This document shows, piece after piece, positions 1 through 13,613 of a stretch of DNA of 64,000 nt (positions are counted from its first letter, which is position 1; each line of letters opens with the position of its first letter). Both the position numbers and the translations under genes were made by a program. The notes under the pieces are model-generated. The model worked only from the letters and a program-made list of their open reading frames with translations. It searched no databases and was not told the origin of the DNA. Origin of the DNA: Myotis daubentonii (lineage: Eukaryota; Chordata; Mammalia; Chiroptera; Vespertilionidae); contig NC_081845.1 in assembly GCF_963259705.1 (NCBI RefSeq), positions 5,001 through 69,000 of the forward strand. The letters are read 5' to 3'.

Positions 1-1770
1 CCTAACCCTAACCCTAACCCTAACCCTAACCCTAACCCTAACCTAACCCTAACCCTAACCCTAACCCTAACCCTAACCCTAACCCTAACCCTAACCCTAA
101 CCTAACCCTAACCCTAACCCTAACCCTAACCCTAACCCTAACCCTAACCTAACCTAACCCTAACCCTAACCCTAACCCTAACCCTAACCCTAACCCTAAC
201 CCTAACCCTAACCCTAACCCTAACCTAACCCTAACCCTAACCCTAACCCTAACCCTAACCCTAACCCTAACCCTAACCCTAACCCTAACCCTAACCTAAC
301 CCTAACCTAACCCTAACCTAACCCTAACCCTAACCCTAACCCTAACCCTAACCCTAACCCTAACCCTAACCCTAACCCTAACCTAACCCTAACCCTAACC
401 CTAACCCTAACCCTAACCCTAACCCTAACCCTAACCCTAACCCTAACCCTAACCCTAACCTAACCCTAACCCTAACCCTAACCTAACCCTAACCCTAACC
501 CTAACCCTAACCCTAACCCTAACCCTAACCCTAACCCTAACCTAACCCTAACCCTAACCCTAACCCTAACCCTAACCTAACCCTAACCCTAACCCTAACC
601 CTAACCCTACCCTAACCCTAACCCTAACCCTAACCCTAACCCTAACCCTAACCCTAACCCTAACCCTAACCCTAACCCTAACCCTAACCCTAACCCTAAC
701 CTAACCCTAACCCTAACCCTAACCCTAACCCTAACCCTAACCCTAACCCTAACCCTAACCCTAACCCTAACCCTAACCCTAACCCTAACCCTAACCCTAA
801 CCCTAACCCTAACCCTAACCCTAACCCTAACCCTAACCCTAACCCTAACCCTACTAACCCTAACCCTAACCCTAACCCTAACCTAACCCTAACCCTAACC
901 CTAACCTACCCTAACCCTAACCCTAACCCTAACCCTAACCCTAACACTAACCTAACCCTAACCCTAACCTAACCTAACCCTAACCCTAACCCTAACCCTA
1001 ACCCTAACCTAACCCTAACCCTAACCCTAACCCTAACCCTAACAACCCTAACCCTAACCCTAACCCTAACCCTAACCCTAACCCTAACCCTAACCCTAAC
1101 CCTAACCCTAACCCTAACCCTAACCCTAACCCTAACCCTAACCCTAACCCTAACCCTAACCCTAACCCTAACCCTAACCCTAACCCTAACCCTAACCCTA
1201 ACCCTAACCCTAACCCTAACCCTAACCCTAACCCTAACCCTAACCCTAACCCTAACCCTAACCCTAACCCTAACCCTAACCCTAACCCTAACCCTAACCC
1301 TAACCCTAACCCTAACCCTAACCCTAACCCTAACCCTAACCCTAACCCTAACCCTAACCCTAACCCTAACCCTAACCCTAACCCTAACCCTAACCCTAAC
1401 CCTAACCCTAACCCTAACCCTAACCCTAACCCTAACCCTAACCCTAACCCTAACCCTAACCCTAACCCTAACCCTAACCCTAACCCTAACCCTAACCCTA
1501 ACCCTAACCCTAACCCCTAACCCTAACCCCTAACCCCTAACCCTAACCCTAACCCTAACCCTAACCCTAACCCTAACCCTAACCCTAACCCTAACCCTAA
1601 CCCTAACCCTAACCCTAACCCTAACCCTAACCCCTAACCCCTAACCCCTAACCCCTAACCCTAACCCTAACCCTAACCCTAACCCTAACCCCTAACCCCT
1701 AACCCCTAACCCTAACCCTAACCCTAACCCTAACCCTAACCCTAACCCTAACCCTAACCCTAACCCTAAC
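1..1770. repeat. Telomere repeat array (CCCTAA)n, C-rich strand
   Basis: Near-continuous CCCTAA repeats on the + strand, so the chromosome end lies to the left and the G-rich TTAGGG strand is the minus strand. The stretch from about 1050 to 1510 is essentially perfect. The distal kilobase has many 5-base CCTAA units and a few odd units (CCCTACCC, AACACTAACC, AACAACCC). From 1510 to 1720 a CCCCTAA (TTAGGGG) variant recurs. This is the vertebrate telomere motif. Confidence 0.98.
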
Positions 1771-2235
1771 CTCGACCCCTGAACCCTGATTCTGACCATG
1801 ACCCCTGACCCTGAACCCTGAACCCTGAACCCTGACCCTGACCCTAAACCCTAAACCCTAAACCCTGACCCCGACCCCGACCCTGACCCCTGACCCCTGA
1901 CCTCTGACTCTGACCCAGTCCCTAAACCCTAAACCCTAAACCCTGACCCTGACCCTAAAACCCTGACCCTGACCCTGACTCTGACCTTGACCCCTGACCC
2001 TAAAACCCTGACCCTGACCCTGACCCTAGACCCTGACCCTAGACCCTGACCCCGACCCCGACACTAACCCTGCCCCTGGCCCTGGCCCTGGCCCTGGACC
2101 TGGCCCTGACCCTGGCCCTGACCACTGACCGCTGACCCTGACCCCTGGCTCTGACCCTAACCCTGACCCTACCCCTGACCTCTGACACTGACCCTGAGCC
2201 CGGACCCTGACCCCTGACCCTGACGCTGACCCCCT
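1771..2235. repeat. Degenerate telomere-like repeats at the telomere/subtelomere boundary
   Basis: Directly after the perfect array the units drift to CCCTGA, CCCTAAA, CCCCGA and finally CCTGGC, all with a 6-7 base period. They end at a unique-looking sequence near 2236. This is the usual decayed proximal edge of a mammalian telomere. A short Gly/Ser-rich minus-strand ORF here is a product of the repeat, not a gene. Confidence 0.9.
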
Positions 2236-5200
2236 ACATTCCAAGCACAGCTAGCCCTGTGTCTTCACACAGGAAAGGAACCCAGAAACTGTATCCCTGT
2301 CTACAAGACTCAGGGGAAGGGAGCTGGCAGGCCACAGAGCTGACACACATGCCACGTAAAGTTATGCATCAGAAGGACAACAACCATGCAGTCCACACTG
2401 CATGTGCGGCACGTGCATGATGGGCAGGCAACCACACACAACCGCCAAGGAAAGCGAAGACGATGTGGTGGATGACGTCATGCTGGCACAAAGCCAGGAA
2501 GGCGGGGGAGCCCGTGCTGTAAGACCTGGTGGCTTGGCACAGCAGGTGCTGCCCAAAAATACTCCAGAAAACAATCAAAGGATCGCCCATCACAGCAGCC
2601 ATCACTAAGCAGTGCCACACTGAAAACGCAGCGACCAGCCCCGGGCTCGGCACTCTCCAGCGAAATGCACAATGACACAGTTCACTGCTCTGCAGTCAGG
2701 AGGCACCACGCACATGTTCACTTTCAAGCACTTCAATACATTGCTAGCAGATCTCAGTGGGCTGTGCCCAGGGAGTCTCTGGCACTGCATAGAGATCTTT
2801 GCATGGAAATGGTCACAGCTGTCTCCGAGCAAGGAACATGGCAGCAAACTGTCTGATATGGTGGTAGAGGAAACCCTTGGGTGGTGACCGTTGAAGTGGG
2901 AGCCTGATACGGGAAACACAGAGGCTGAATGGAACCCTCTGGCACGGCTCAGCTGCTGCCATGAGCTGTGCATGGCAGCCTGGAGGGCTTCCATTGACAG
3001 GCAAAGAACCCGTCATGCAGGCACCATCACCTCAACCCAGAAGTCATGACCCGCACTCAACCAGGCAGACATGAGAAGAATGGGGGCACTGCACAAAGCT
3101 CCACGTGAAGAACAGCAAAGGAAGCTTGGGCTGTCCTCGAGCACAAGCTCCACGCGACCAGCAGAAGCCATGCACTCACTCTCACAAAGCAATCGCAGCA
3201 TCACAGACCAACAACACTGACAACCAGGGATGCTGACTCCGGACCCCACCCGCAGCCTACAGGCCATGGCGCATTGCCAGTGCAAGGGCAACGTGCGGTA
3301 TGGCTGAGCGCACACAGGGAAAGAAACAAGACGATTCGGCACGGGAATGAGCACGGGGGGGAAGCAAACCCTGAACCAACAGTGAAGCCAAGCCATTGCT
3401 ACACATTGGTGACACACATCAGCAAAGATGGCCGAGCACAGAGGTAACAGAGGATGACCCAAAATCTCAGAAGCATGAAAGAGACAGGCAACGTGATGAA
3501 TGGAGCTGAAACAGAGACAGCTAGCATGGCATGCCAAGGGATCAGGACATCACTGCCTGCCCTGGAGAAGGCATACCTGACGCAGTCCACAAGCACATGC
3601 ATGAATCTGTCAGTCACCGCGACACACCGCACCCAGCAATCCACCTGAAATCCCTGGGGGTCACATGACGCACGAAGGTGGAAGCCACGGAAGGAAGGCA
3701 GTCCTGCAGGGGTAGGCCTGGAAAGGGCTCTGCTGTCACCCACCTGTGTCCAGAGGGCGAGGTTTCAAGCAGCAGCCTTCCCTTGCCAGGCAGAAATAAC
3801 GACTTAGGGGCCCAAATGCCAAACAGGGTGCCCTTCCTGAGGTCTTCCTTCCCCCCGCCCACCCCGGCACGAGGGAAGAACCCACTGTCAGAGCGGTGGA
3901 AGCACTGAAATCATCATTCCAGGGATGCTGAGACTCACAAAGGTGCCTCCTAGACATCTAGGCCATGCCCAAGGGGGGAGGGGGGCGTGGACAGCCTTCC
4001 AAGCACACAGTCACAGGAGGTAGGAGGCAGCCCCATCCCTCACTGAATGCACAGATGGCCAGGTTGCTGTCAAGGGCCTACCAACCGGAAATACTATGGA
4101 CCCTCATGTCAGTGGCAAGCTGAAGCTCACAGCAGCAGAGGTGGGGCTGCCAATGGTTGTCCCACAGCACCTAAAGGAATCACAGGAAACATGCTTCTGG
4201 GCATGAACACCTATTGTTCCCAACAGGAAGCAACAATCTTATGTGGAAAACCCCCAGTTTGAAGACTCCACAGAAACAGTGGCAATGCTTGAAGACTTGG
4301 AATGGACCAACCGTCGGCGTAAAGGAACTTACCGTGGCATGCAGCCATGCCATAAATGCCACGCATACCTTCCTAAGGGAAACAACGATACTGAATGCCA
4401 GACTCGGTGGCACAGTGATTGCTCTTGGAGGGGATCTTAGCATGCCAGCATCGCACCACATGGCAAGGGAAGGAGCATAGCACAGACGATCTGAAGGCAG
4501 TACAACTTGCATCTGGCAGCAAATCGGACATGCACGGATTCTGCTGGCCTGGAATGGCTAGTGAGAGCGGGAGATGGCATCGCTGCTGGCAGTTCTCATG
4601 TTGGAATGGATGCTATAGCAACGTGCTGTGAAATGACTTGTAATGGATCTGCCAGGTAAGCTGCCTTTGGAAGTGCCGCTGCCATTGGTCATAGTAGCAA
4701 TGCATCTGAACGCCCAAGTATTCTGTGCAACGACGGCGCACAACCAAGGAATAAATAAGCATGCCGCAGACACATTCCATGGAGATCCCCGCAAGTACTT
4801 GATCAATGGTAGCATCGACTCAACAGGGAATGCTGAGGAGGACAGTGCTTCCTGCCAAATTTCCTAGTAGCGCCATTCCCTCAAGAATGACACACCATGA
4901 CATGAAAGCAAAACTTGGCACAGTCATCCGTGTTTTGAGAAATCTCAATAGGCAACGCGGTCTTTGCGAAGGCATCATCCAGGCCTGTGCTGAAGGGATC
5001 AGCAGCCACCACCATGCAAGCAGAAGCATGCACAGAATCTGCATGGGAAGTGGCAGTGTGATTGCAGGGCATAACTGGGCCCCAGGTGACACGAGCCTCC
5101 AATGTGAAGGGAATCAACACCAGCTTCCCGTAAGGCTAGCATTTCTAAGTATGAGTAGCAAACAACAAAGTCAAACTCTAGGCACGGCAAGCATAGCCAT

Positions 5201-7605
5201 ACCGGAGCCCAGCATAAAACAGGACCATGTGTGTCAAAGCCAAAGCCCTCATCACTTCATCGACGGGAAGGCAGTGAAGCACTGTGGGAGCACTTTCAGC
5301 ACAAACACAGGGCAGAGGGCAAAGTCAGAAGCTGCTATGGACCCTGGCAGTCATTGCCTGCCTCGCTGCTACTCTCACGCCATGATGCTGTTGCGTTCAT
5401 ATCAGGGCTTTGCTGCACCCACAGCACACATTTCTGGGACAGACATCACGCCTTCATTGCTGCCATATCCTGCCATCACCACCTCACAAGCAGTAAGCTC
5501 ACATGGCACTCCCATGCACACGTTGTTCACGTGCTCCAATCTCTCACGCCTCCAGGACAGAGACAGGGCAGGGAGCAGCATGAGGACAATCTATGGCAGG
5601 CAATTCCCTCTGCCATGCTCAGTAAATCCGTGTACATGGGCAGTGGTCTGTAGATGATATTAGGAATGCACGTGGGAATGCACAATTGTTTGGGCACCGC
5701 AGGCAGCACACTGGACAAGTGAGGCAAGAGATCTTTGATACACCCAATATAGAAGTTTCCATTATTGCAGTTGATAGTGGCAGAGTGGGGAAATTGCCCA
5801 TGGAACGGATCCGTGACACCACTCCGTCAGGAATGGCACGGCACACGGTGAATCGTGCACTGTGCACAGTCATTGTGCTACTGGGAAATGCTAATGGTAA
5901 ATGTGCCCCTTGGATGGCACAGGGCTAGTTTTCAAAGGATGAGCGGGCACCATCAGCAAACCTGAGGCATTACCAGTGCCGGCAAAAGGGCAGGCTGCAC
6001 GTATTCCAAGGAGTGGCTGGTCCCCATACGACAGTAGCCGCCCAGTGAAATAGGTGCAAGCACGGTTTCCATTGCTGCCATCCTTTGTGAGGACCAGTCG
6101 GAAATCAGCAGGACAAATGTGCGTTAGTAGTGGGCATATTCCTAACAGAACCTGTCCATGCACATAGCAAGCTGCAAGACTGCCAACCTCAGAATTCAGT
6201 AGCAGGTGACATCAAAGCCAAAAGTGTAAGCACTGCATCACAAGGGCAAGGAGGCAATCACTCTGAAGGCACAGTCAGCATTCCTGGGAAATGCAGGGGG
6301 ACAGCATCACAAACACAAGCACTGCAGCATCCATGGACCACAGCACTGCAGCAAAGAGACACCATTGCTCTTGCAAAGCTCAGGCCATGTTTCCGCTGCT
6401 TGCTGTGACTCCATGCCTCTGGCCCTCTGGCATTGCGCCGCAACTCTGTGTTTTTAACGAGACCCAAACATTCCTTTTCTACACGCTGCAGTGATCTCCT
6501 TGCATGTGCCATACTGCTGCCATGCAGAAAGGGCAAGCAGCGGCATGCAATATGTCCTGTGAGGAAATGCATCCCAATGCACACAAATGCCATGCACAGG
6601 GCCAGCAATTGAGCTGAAAGGACATCTGAGCGCAGTGGGAACAGAGGGGAAACCGCCACAGGGTAAACATAACGGAAAATTGTGGGCTGCTGAAGGTGCA
6701 GCAGACACAGGTAGCAGGACATGCCATGGAAAACAAGGTAACTGCGTGGCACAGGAAACACACACGAATCCAAGAGCATGAGCAGATGTGTGAGGAAGAC
6801 CCGTCTTGTGCTCTGCTGCACATGCTCATAGCAACGCCAACAAGGTGGTGGCTGCCATTCTGTGAGCACAGGGCAGGGAACATGCACACGGGGCCCTCCT
6901 AAGCACTGCCACGGCCTGAGAAGAACCTCACCGTAAGTGTTACCTATGCCACCACTGTAATGGACCCTGTCACATCATCAGTGTGGCTGCACACACCGTA
7001 CCAGAAACATGAAGGCATGACACACACAGGGTCATGGCAGACGGACACACAGCAGCCACCAGATAGTCGCGGCTATGACGCACAACACGGTGCTACCAGT
7101 GCTGGAAAGCACACGGCATGTTCAGAAGGACAGGAGCACATGTAGGAGCCAGCAGCAAACCAACCGATAAAGAGCTCCTACCACAACAGCCAAGACAACA
7201 AGCAGGAGGGCAGCAGCCCAAGCGGAGAACGCCACAGCACTGCACAGCACCGCGCAGCCAGAGCACACAGACTGCACGGCAGTGCCAGCCTTACCTTTCC
7301 CGGCAGAAGGTCAGGAGTCATTCGCTGTGGTGGGTGGGAAATGTCGCCGTTTCCCAGGAAGCAAGGTCACAGAGCTGCCGCCACACAGACCTGTGGGGAA
7401 TTGGAAAGTAAGTAAATGATGAAACTGTGCCGTGAAGGGATTTCCTGTAATGCACCTCATAGCCACCATGAAAAAGTCGACAAACAGCATGGAGCGACAA
7501 ACCAGCCCACGGCAACCACACACGGGAGGAAAGACAGGATGGGAACTGCACAGCAGAGAAGACAGCGAGAGGAATGGCCACCACACCGGCTCACAGTCCA
7601 GTGGT

Positions 7606-7636
7606 GCACACGCACACACACACACACACACACACA
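7606..7636. repeat. (CA)n microsatellite
   Basis: Run of CA dinucleotides with one CG interruption near the start. Confidence 0.9.
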
Positions 7637-7954
7637 GACAGCAATCCCCGCACATGAACAGCACACCAGGCACAGCGCGCTAACAAAATGCACATGTTCC
7701 GAAATCATCCTGCAAAGACTCATGAAAACAGAGACTGGCAAGGTCTACAGGCAGCCACAGCAAGGCTCAGAAGCAGCAGCACTCTCAGCAGCACATCTCA
7801 GTGCCTGAGACCGACACCAAGAAGCCGACTCACAGTGAGTGGGCCTGCTTGCAGTGCTACTTGGCACACACCGCAAGAGACTGGCAAGAGGATGGCAAAC
7901 ACATATTCACCACCTGTGCCTCTCTCTGCCTCTCTGCCTCTCCCTCTATCTTTG

Positions 7955-7990
7955 CTCCCTCCCTCCCTCACTCCCTCCCTCCCTCCCTCC
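7955..7990. repeat. (CCCT)n microsatellite
   Basis: CCCT tetranucleotide run with one CCCTCACT interruption; pyrimidine-only on the + strand. Confidence 0.85.
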
Positions 7991-9803
7991 AAACCTCCCC
8001 CCAAACCTACAAACCTACATCCCCCACCCAACCCACCCTCTCTCACACAGCAAGTGCCATCAGGACACGGGAAAAGCAAGCACAGAAGACACAGAAAAGG
8101 ACACATAGCAATCGTGAAGAAGCGCCATGAAAATGCATGCAACAGATGTGGACTTGCAAGCACAGAAGCGTCACCAGGGAACAGGCAGTAAGCAATTGCC
8201 TCAACACATGGCGAGGAACAAAGCAGTGAACAGGAAGCAATCTTTGCCAACAGCAAGCAGCACAGAAGCATCAGCGCACCTCAAATAAGACACTGAAAGC
8301 AACAGTCAACAGCTGCAAGGACGGCTCCACGGTGCACGCAGTCATTCTGCAAGCACACTGGGCACAGGCTGCGCCCAGCAAGCCTCACTAGGAGGCAATG
8401 AAGCAAAGCCCGAACCTCAGGGAAGCACACAGGGGGGGCGCAGCATGGAAATACACGCATTCAAATGAGAGCGAGCTCTCCACAGGAGCCCACACTGTGT
8501 AAGGTGCCCGCAGAGAAAATGCAAGCTAAGCACTGCCACGGGACGCGATGGCAGGAAAAGCAGAAGCTGACCACAGGAGAAGACGGCAGAAGACATGCCA
8601 GGGAAGGCCTGAAATGAAGCAAGAAACAGCGCTCTCGGAAGCCTCTCCTGAAAGGTGCTGCTGTTCCAAAAATAGCCACAAGGTGGCAGCAAAGGATCAC
8701 CGATAAAGTGGCGCGCACTTCACAGCGCACGGAGGAGGGATTGCCGATCAATCCTCAGGCTTGGAACACCAGACACCGCCATTCTGAAGCCGCCAGCATG
8801 GAAAGCAGGCTGACTGGAAACTGCTTGGAAACCCGGGCGGGGAAGCACCATGGAAATCTGCAGGGGAAATCGTGAAGGACGAACCCAAGCTGACATGTGA
8901 AGGATCTCCTACCAAAGCACGATGCAGCGCAGGAAAACATGCCAACCAGTGTCCCGGCAGGCCAGGGCTGACAAGGCTCCATTGCCCAGGCAAGTAACCG
9001 ATGCGGAGACCACGAACCAGACAATGGGAAATGGCTGCACACGCAGAGATGGCAGAAAGGACTCACCAGAGCATCACTGTCAGCGACCGATAATGTGAAA
9101 CACCCAGATGCCACCACGCACACACATGTGGCAGAAACTGCGGAGAAAGAGGCCGTGGCATCCTGGCTTGAGGAAACCACCTGTCAGAAAACACTGAGAC
9201 CAGGAGATTTTCCCGACGGCCAGCAGAAAGCGGCAATGCAGCAGGCAATGTCAGCGCCACAGATACTCAACACTCATTTCCCTCCTTTCATGGAGACTCA
9301 TGGCCACAGGTGAGGCTAGGAGGAGGGTAGGTGCCCTGGATGAAAGCAGACACATGGAGCAGAGCAAGAATGTAGCCAAGCACGTGGGAAGCACAAAAGG
9401 AAGACAAGCCAGAGGCAGCACTGGCAGCAGCGTTCCTCTACCAGGGCACCAAAATCCGTCGCCTAATGCACAGGTGGCAGAAAACCTGTACCACTTTCAC
9501 AAACCCAGGCGGCCCATGCCATCACAGCGCACGCCTCCTGCAAGCACAGTCCCCGAACGGCTCTGATGGGGCACCTCCGAGAAAATACGCCCTAGACTGC
9601 ATGCAAGGCATTGTAGGTCCCAGAACACGTAGGGCTGTGAGGTCCAGGTGAAACTGCGAAAGGAATCTGCAGGGGCTGTGGAGGTCACGAGTCAGAGAAG
9701 GACTTCCTGTGCTCAGTCAGCAGACACCCAAACACACCTGGCACCGCACAGAACAGTGACGGACCGCACACTCACAGCACCTGAGCTACTTGCAGGCGGA
9801 CAT

Positions 9804-9906
9804 GGAAGGAAGGAAGGAAGGAAGGAAGGAAGGAAGGAAGGAAGGAAGGAAGGAAGGAAGGAAGGAAGGAAGGGAGGAAGGGAGGGAGGAAGGGAGGAAG
9901 GGAGGC
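9804..9906. repeat. (GGAA)n microsatellite passing into GGGA/GGAA
   Basis: About 100 bp of purine-only sequence: perfect GGAA units first, then mixed GGGA and GGAA units. GGAA arrays are known binding platforms for ETS factors, but no gene lies near enough to suggest a role here. Confidence 0.95.
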
Positions 9907-11229
9907 ATGTCATAGGCAGCCTTCAAAACTGTTCTCGACACATCAATGCACTAAGAAAGGGTAACGGAACACCACCAACCACCCAACGCTGCTGAAATAG
10001 TGTGCCATCCCACTGGCAGCCACCAGACGGCAGCAGAGGAACAGAAGCAACACTCAGGAATGTGGAAGCGCAGCAGTGCGGAGACATTCACAACAACCCT
10101 CAACCAGCGTGCAGCCGAGGCTGTGAGTTTCTAGATGAAGGCGTACTTAGGTGGCTAAGGGGAGAAGAGTCACAGGCCAACGTCACACAGCAGCATGGAA
10201 ACATGCACAGCAAATCATGAACCAGCAACGGCATCAGGAATCGGAGAGAAGAAATGCCTAAACAGGACAACACGCAGACACTCCTCAGAAGCATGACAGC
10301 ACACGCACACGGAGCCAAGGAGAAGACCGCACAGGCAGCAACCACACACAAGCGAAGACTCACAGAAATGACCAGGAAGAAATGGCCAGAGGGGATCACA
10401 CAGCAATGGCGGTGGCTGCCCTTGCTGGGATGACGTGTGCATGCCATCACTGACAAAGGGCGGACAGTGTGGCAACAGGCTTCAGCATCCCTGATTCTGG
10501 AAAGCACCTTTCCCAGACTTGCAATGCAGGGACCTGCTCCCACCACTCTTGAAGACCAGGACTAAAACAGAGAATGTCAGTGTGACGGGTGCCCAGGACT
10601 TCTGTAGCACCCTCAGAACAGAAACCGGATCAAGGAGGAACATGCAAACAGGGCAGGTGGCAAGGAAAGGCATGTCACCACGGAAGCAGCACCAGACAAC
10701 CGGAAAAGAACATGAAAAGTGGGAGAAGACAGAGCACAACACAGAAAACACTGCATGGCCCCTAATGGGAGCCTGAGAATGTGAAGCCAGAGTAATGCAG
10801 CGAATGCCCCCCATGCAGAAGGGCTGGGGGCAACGGGAGAGACCTGCAGCTCCTCATGGGAGGCAAGCAGCGAGTGGGAATTCGCACTGAAATAGCAACA
10901 CCGACCCACCCTTCATGACTCCCTGTGGAATAGCACATGGAAGCTGTGCACCTGCACACCAGGTGACTGTGGCTGCAATACAACAGGGACGAAAAAAGTG
11001 AACACGCTCTTCTCCGCCGTCAATCTTCCAGGACTTCAAGGAGAACAGGAAGCACGCAGACAAGCCTAAATGCCCCAGAAGGGGAGCAAAGCAGACACAT
11101 TGCTGTCCTCTTAGAGCACAGCCAGACACAGGCACACAATGCCACCAATGGGATTCACGAACACACGCCAGGGAAGGGGAATAACCGAGAGGCCAAAGAG
11201 GACCCCACACAGGGGAGGGAGCACAGCAC

Positions 11230-11660
11230 CTCTGCAAGCCTATTCGGTCGGGACGGGAGGACGGGGAACGCTGGGGAATGGGCTGTGGAAACGCTGCACA
11301 CCCACTGCCATGCGACTCGCCCTCAAAGGGAAGCAGACCCACGCCTGGCCGAGCTGTGACCGAACCGCGGGGCAGCGGGCCTACCCACCACCTCAGCGCA
11401 CGCACTGGCTGCCCCTCCTCCCTCCCGCGCTCTGCCCCGCTCACCTGCAGCCTCACGTCCGCAGCCGCTCCAGGGAGGCCCGCTGCGCGCTGCCCTCAGC
11501 CTCCAACACACGCCCGGGGGCCCTTTCTTGGAGCCGCTGAAGCCAAAAGCAGAGGAGGCGCCAAGCGGCTGACAAGACAAGGCTCGCACCTGGCCCTGAA
11601 GCAGCCACTGTGCGCTGCAGCGGGAACAGCTCCCTCTCCTCAGGGCGGGGACTGAATCCC
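11230..11660. other. CpG-dense pocket in the subtelomere
   Basis: GC-rich stretch with frequent CpG (CCGCGG, GCGCGC, CCCGCGC), in contrast to the CpG-poor flanks. No coding exon was recognised. CpG-dense blocks in human subtelomeres act as promoters for TERRA, the RNA transcribed toward the telomere. A similar role here is inference only, because the human 61-29-37 bp promoter repeats are not visible. Confidence 0.5.
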
Positions 11661-12989
11661 CGCCTCAGACACCAGCCTCCTCCCTGACGGGACCCACTGT
11701 CTCTGGGCAGCAGACCCGGCAGAGCCGTAAAGTGTCGGTCGGGGCTTCCCTGCTTCCGGTGCCTCCAGAGCCAGAAAAGGCGCGCTGGGGTGGTCGGTCT
11801 TTGTGATTGAGATGAAGCTCACCTGTAGGCATGAGCTCTCGCCAGCAGGCAGCCCCCACCCATCCTGGCGGGAAAAGCTCAGTTCTGGCCCACGCCCCTC
11901 AGGTAACACCCAATAAACCACAATGGGAAGCAGTGACGTAGCTTCCTTCTGAGGGAACCTCATAAAAGCAAGGTGCGCCCTCCTCACCCCCTCTCCACAC
12001 GCACAGGGTGACGCGACAAGGTGCACCGACATACAAGGACTAATGAGACACGCACGAGGGGGGCTGGGGGCAGGGAGAAAACACACGCGTGCATTGGGCT
12101 CACAAGCCCATGGTCTTCATCATGCTTTTTGCAGAGGCCGCTCTACCACGTGTGGCAAACTTACTGCATCCACTAGGACTTGGCCTGAACCTCACAGACT
12201 GAAGGCACATGACAGGAGGAAGAGGGGTGGGGGCACAAAGAACTGGACTCAGCCAGCGCCAGGACGATGACTTCATTTATTCTTAAAGTGTGCCAGGCTC
12301 AAAGGAAACCCAAAACAGTCCACAGGGGGAAACTGGCATCTGTAATGGGGAGGGCACTGCATTGGAGAAGTGGGGGTAAGCCGAGTGGATGCAGGCACAT
12401 TATCGGGGAGGTGACTCTGGTGGGGAGAAAACCTGGGATCATTTTGGGGGGGGCGGGGGGGCTACAGGCAGGACGATGGGGAAAGACGTCCCAGAGAGAA
12501 GCCCAGGCTCTTGGGTGAAACATGCACCCGCACAGCACTGCGTCGAGGACCACTGGGGCAGGTGGAGGGGGAGAGTGCTGGACTAAAGGCAGCGCCGGGA
12601 TGATGAAAAGCGACCACCCGCATCATCGGCCACGACGTTTTCAGGGGGCAGCAACGCATACGATAGACGGACAGGTGGGGACACATGGTTGCCCAAGCAC
12701 AGGGTCCTCCACCCACGGGTAAGCTTCAGACACGCACACAGGCGACAGGACCCGGCAGCGTCCTTTTTCACACTGGGCGCGCCACCACGTGATCCATGCA
12801 CTCTGCGATGCCAGGGAAGGGTCCTCTCAACTTCCCTATCGGGGCCACACCCTAGGAAGAACCTGCCGAAAGCACAGAGGACTTAACTCAGGTTTGAGAA
12901 AACTGCGGCTATTTCAGCTCACAGGAAACCAAAAACCGCCCCGGGTGAGGCCAGCGCCTCAGAATGAGGGGGGCGGTCACAGATGGCAT
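11661..12989. other. Subtelomeric non-coding sequence
   Basis: Unique-looking, moderately GC-rich sequence between the two CpG-dense pockets. A G run with one C interrupts it near 12446. No gene, RNA or recognised transposon was seen. Confidence 0.5.
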
Positions 12990-13282
12990 GGGGGCCTGAA
13001 GGAGCCTGTACTGGGTGGGACCCGGCGGAGCTGCTTTTCGGGATGATGTCATGAGCCCCGGCGGCAGCACTCGGCTGGCCATGACCACTAAAGGCTAGAG
13101 CCGCACAATTTTCGTGATCTTTTCGCGGATGCGGACCAAAGTCACAGCTTTTCGGCCCTTGCGGTGCACACACCCGGTGGGGGCGGGCAAATGAGCGATT
13201 GACGGCTCTGGCAGCGGGGCCATGGAAACCCGCAGGCGATGGTGGACCCAGGAGACCCAATGTCAAATCTCGGGATGAGCAA

Positions 13283-13369
13283 GGGGGGGAGGGGGGAGGG
13301 GGGAGGGGGAGGGGGAGGGGGAGGGGGAGGGGGAGGGGAGGGGGAGGGGGAGGGGGAGGGGGGAGGGGG
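13283..13369. repeat. (GGGGGA)n minisatellite
   Basis: Tandem G4-6A units over almost 90 bp on the + strand, strongly able to form G-quadruplexes. The G-rich strand here is opposite to the telomeric G-rich strand. Confidence 0.95.
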
Positions 13370-13509
13370 TGTGGAGGATGTGCAGGGTGCCGCTCACACA
13401 GGACCACGTGGGGGCATTTTCGAAGAAAGACGTGCCGCCAGAGGCGCGCTTGCCAGGCCTGGGGGGCGGGCACCTGGCACCACACTCCTGAGCCTCCCTC
13501 AAAAGAGCA

Positions 13510-13613
13510 GGGGCGGGGGGGGGGGGGGGGCGATGTCACTGCCAAATCCCAGAAACTGTCATACCCCGTCGTCTGCGGGGGGGGGGGGCGGGGGGGGGCG
13601 GGCAGGGGCGGGG
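13510..13613. repeat. Paired poly-G tracts
   Basis: Two G runs, 13510-13530 and 13577-13613, each broken by single C bases, about 45 bp apart. The exact lengths may be affected by homopolymer sequencing error. Confidence 0.85.

Larger units (their letters stand above)
2236..11229. other. Subtelomeric non-coding sequence, T-poor + strand
   Basis: No gene, RNA gene or intact transposon was recognised. The + strand is rich in A, C and G and poor in T; for example, the 60 bases from 7141 contain only five T. Short phrases such as GCATGCA, GGCACAG and AGCACTGC recur in degenerate form, which suggests an old decayed repeat, but I could not define a unit. ORFs of 100-280 codons on both strands have low-complexity His/Ser/Cys-rich products and resemble no family I know. 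Confidence 0.6.

Noticed and set aside
1..2235. Regular short repeats that might suggest a CRISPR-like array
   Set aside because: Six-base telomere units without spacers; vertebrate telomere.
4806..5657. 283-codon + strand ORF in the distal subtelomere
   Set aside because: No domain or family resemblance, no CpG island or splice structure, and overlapping ORFs of similar length occur on both strands.
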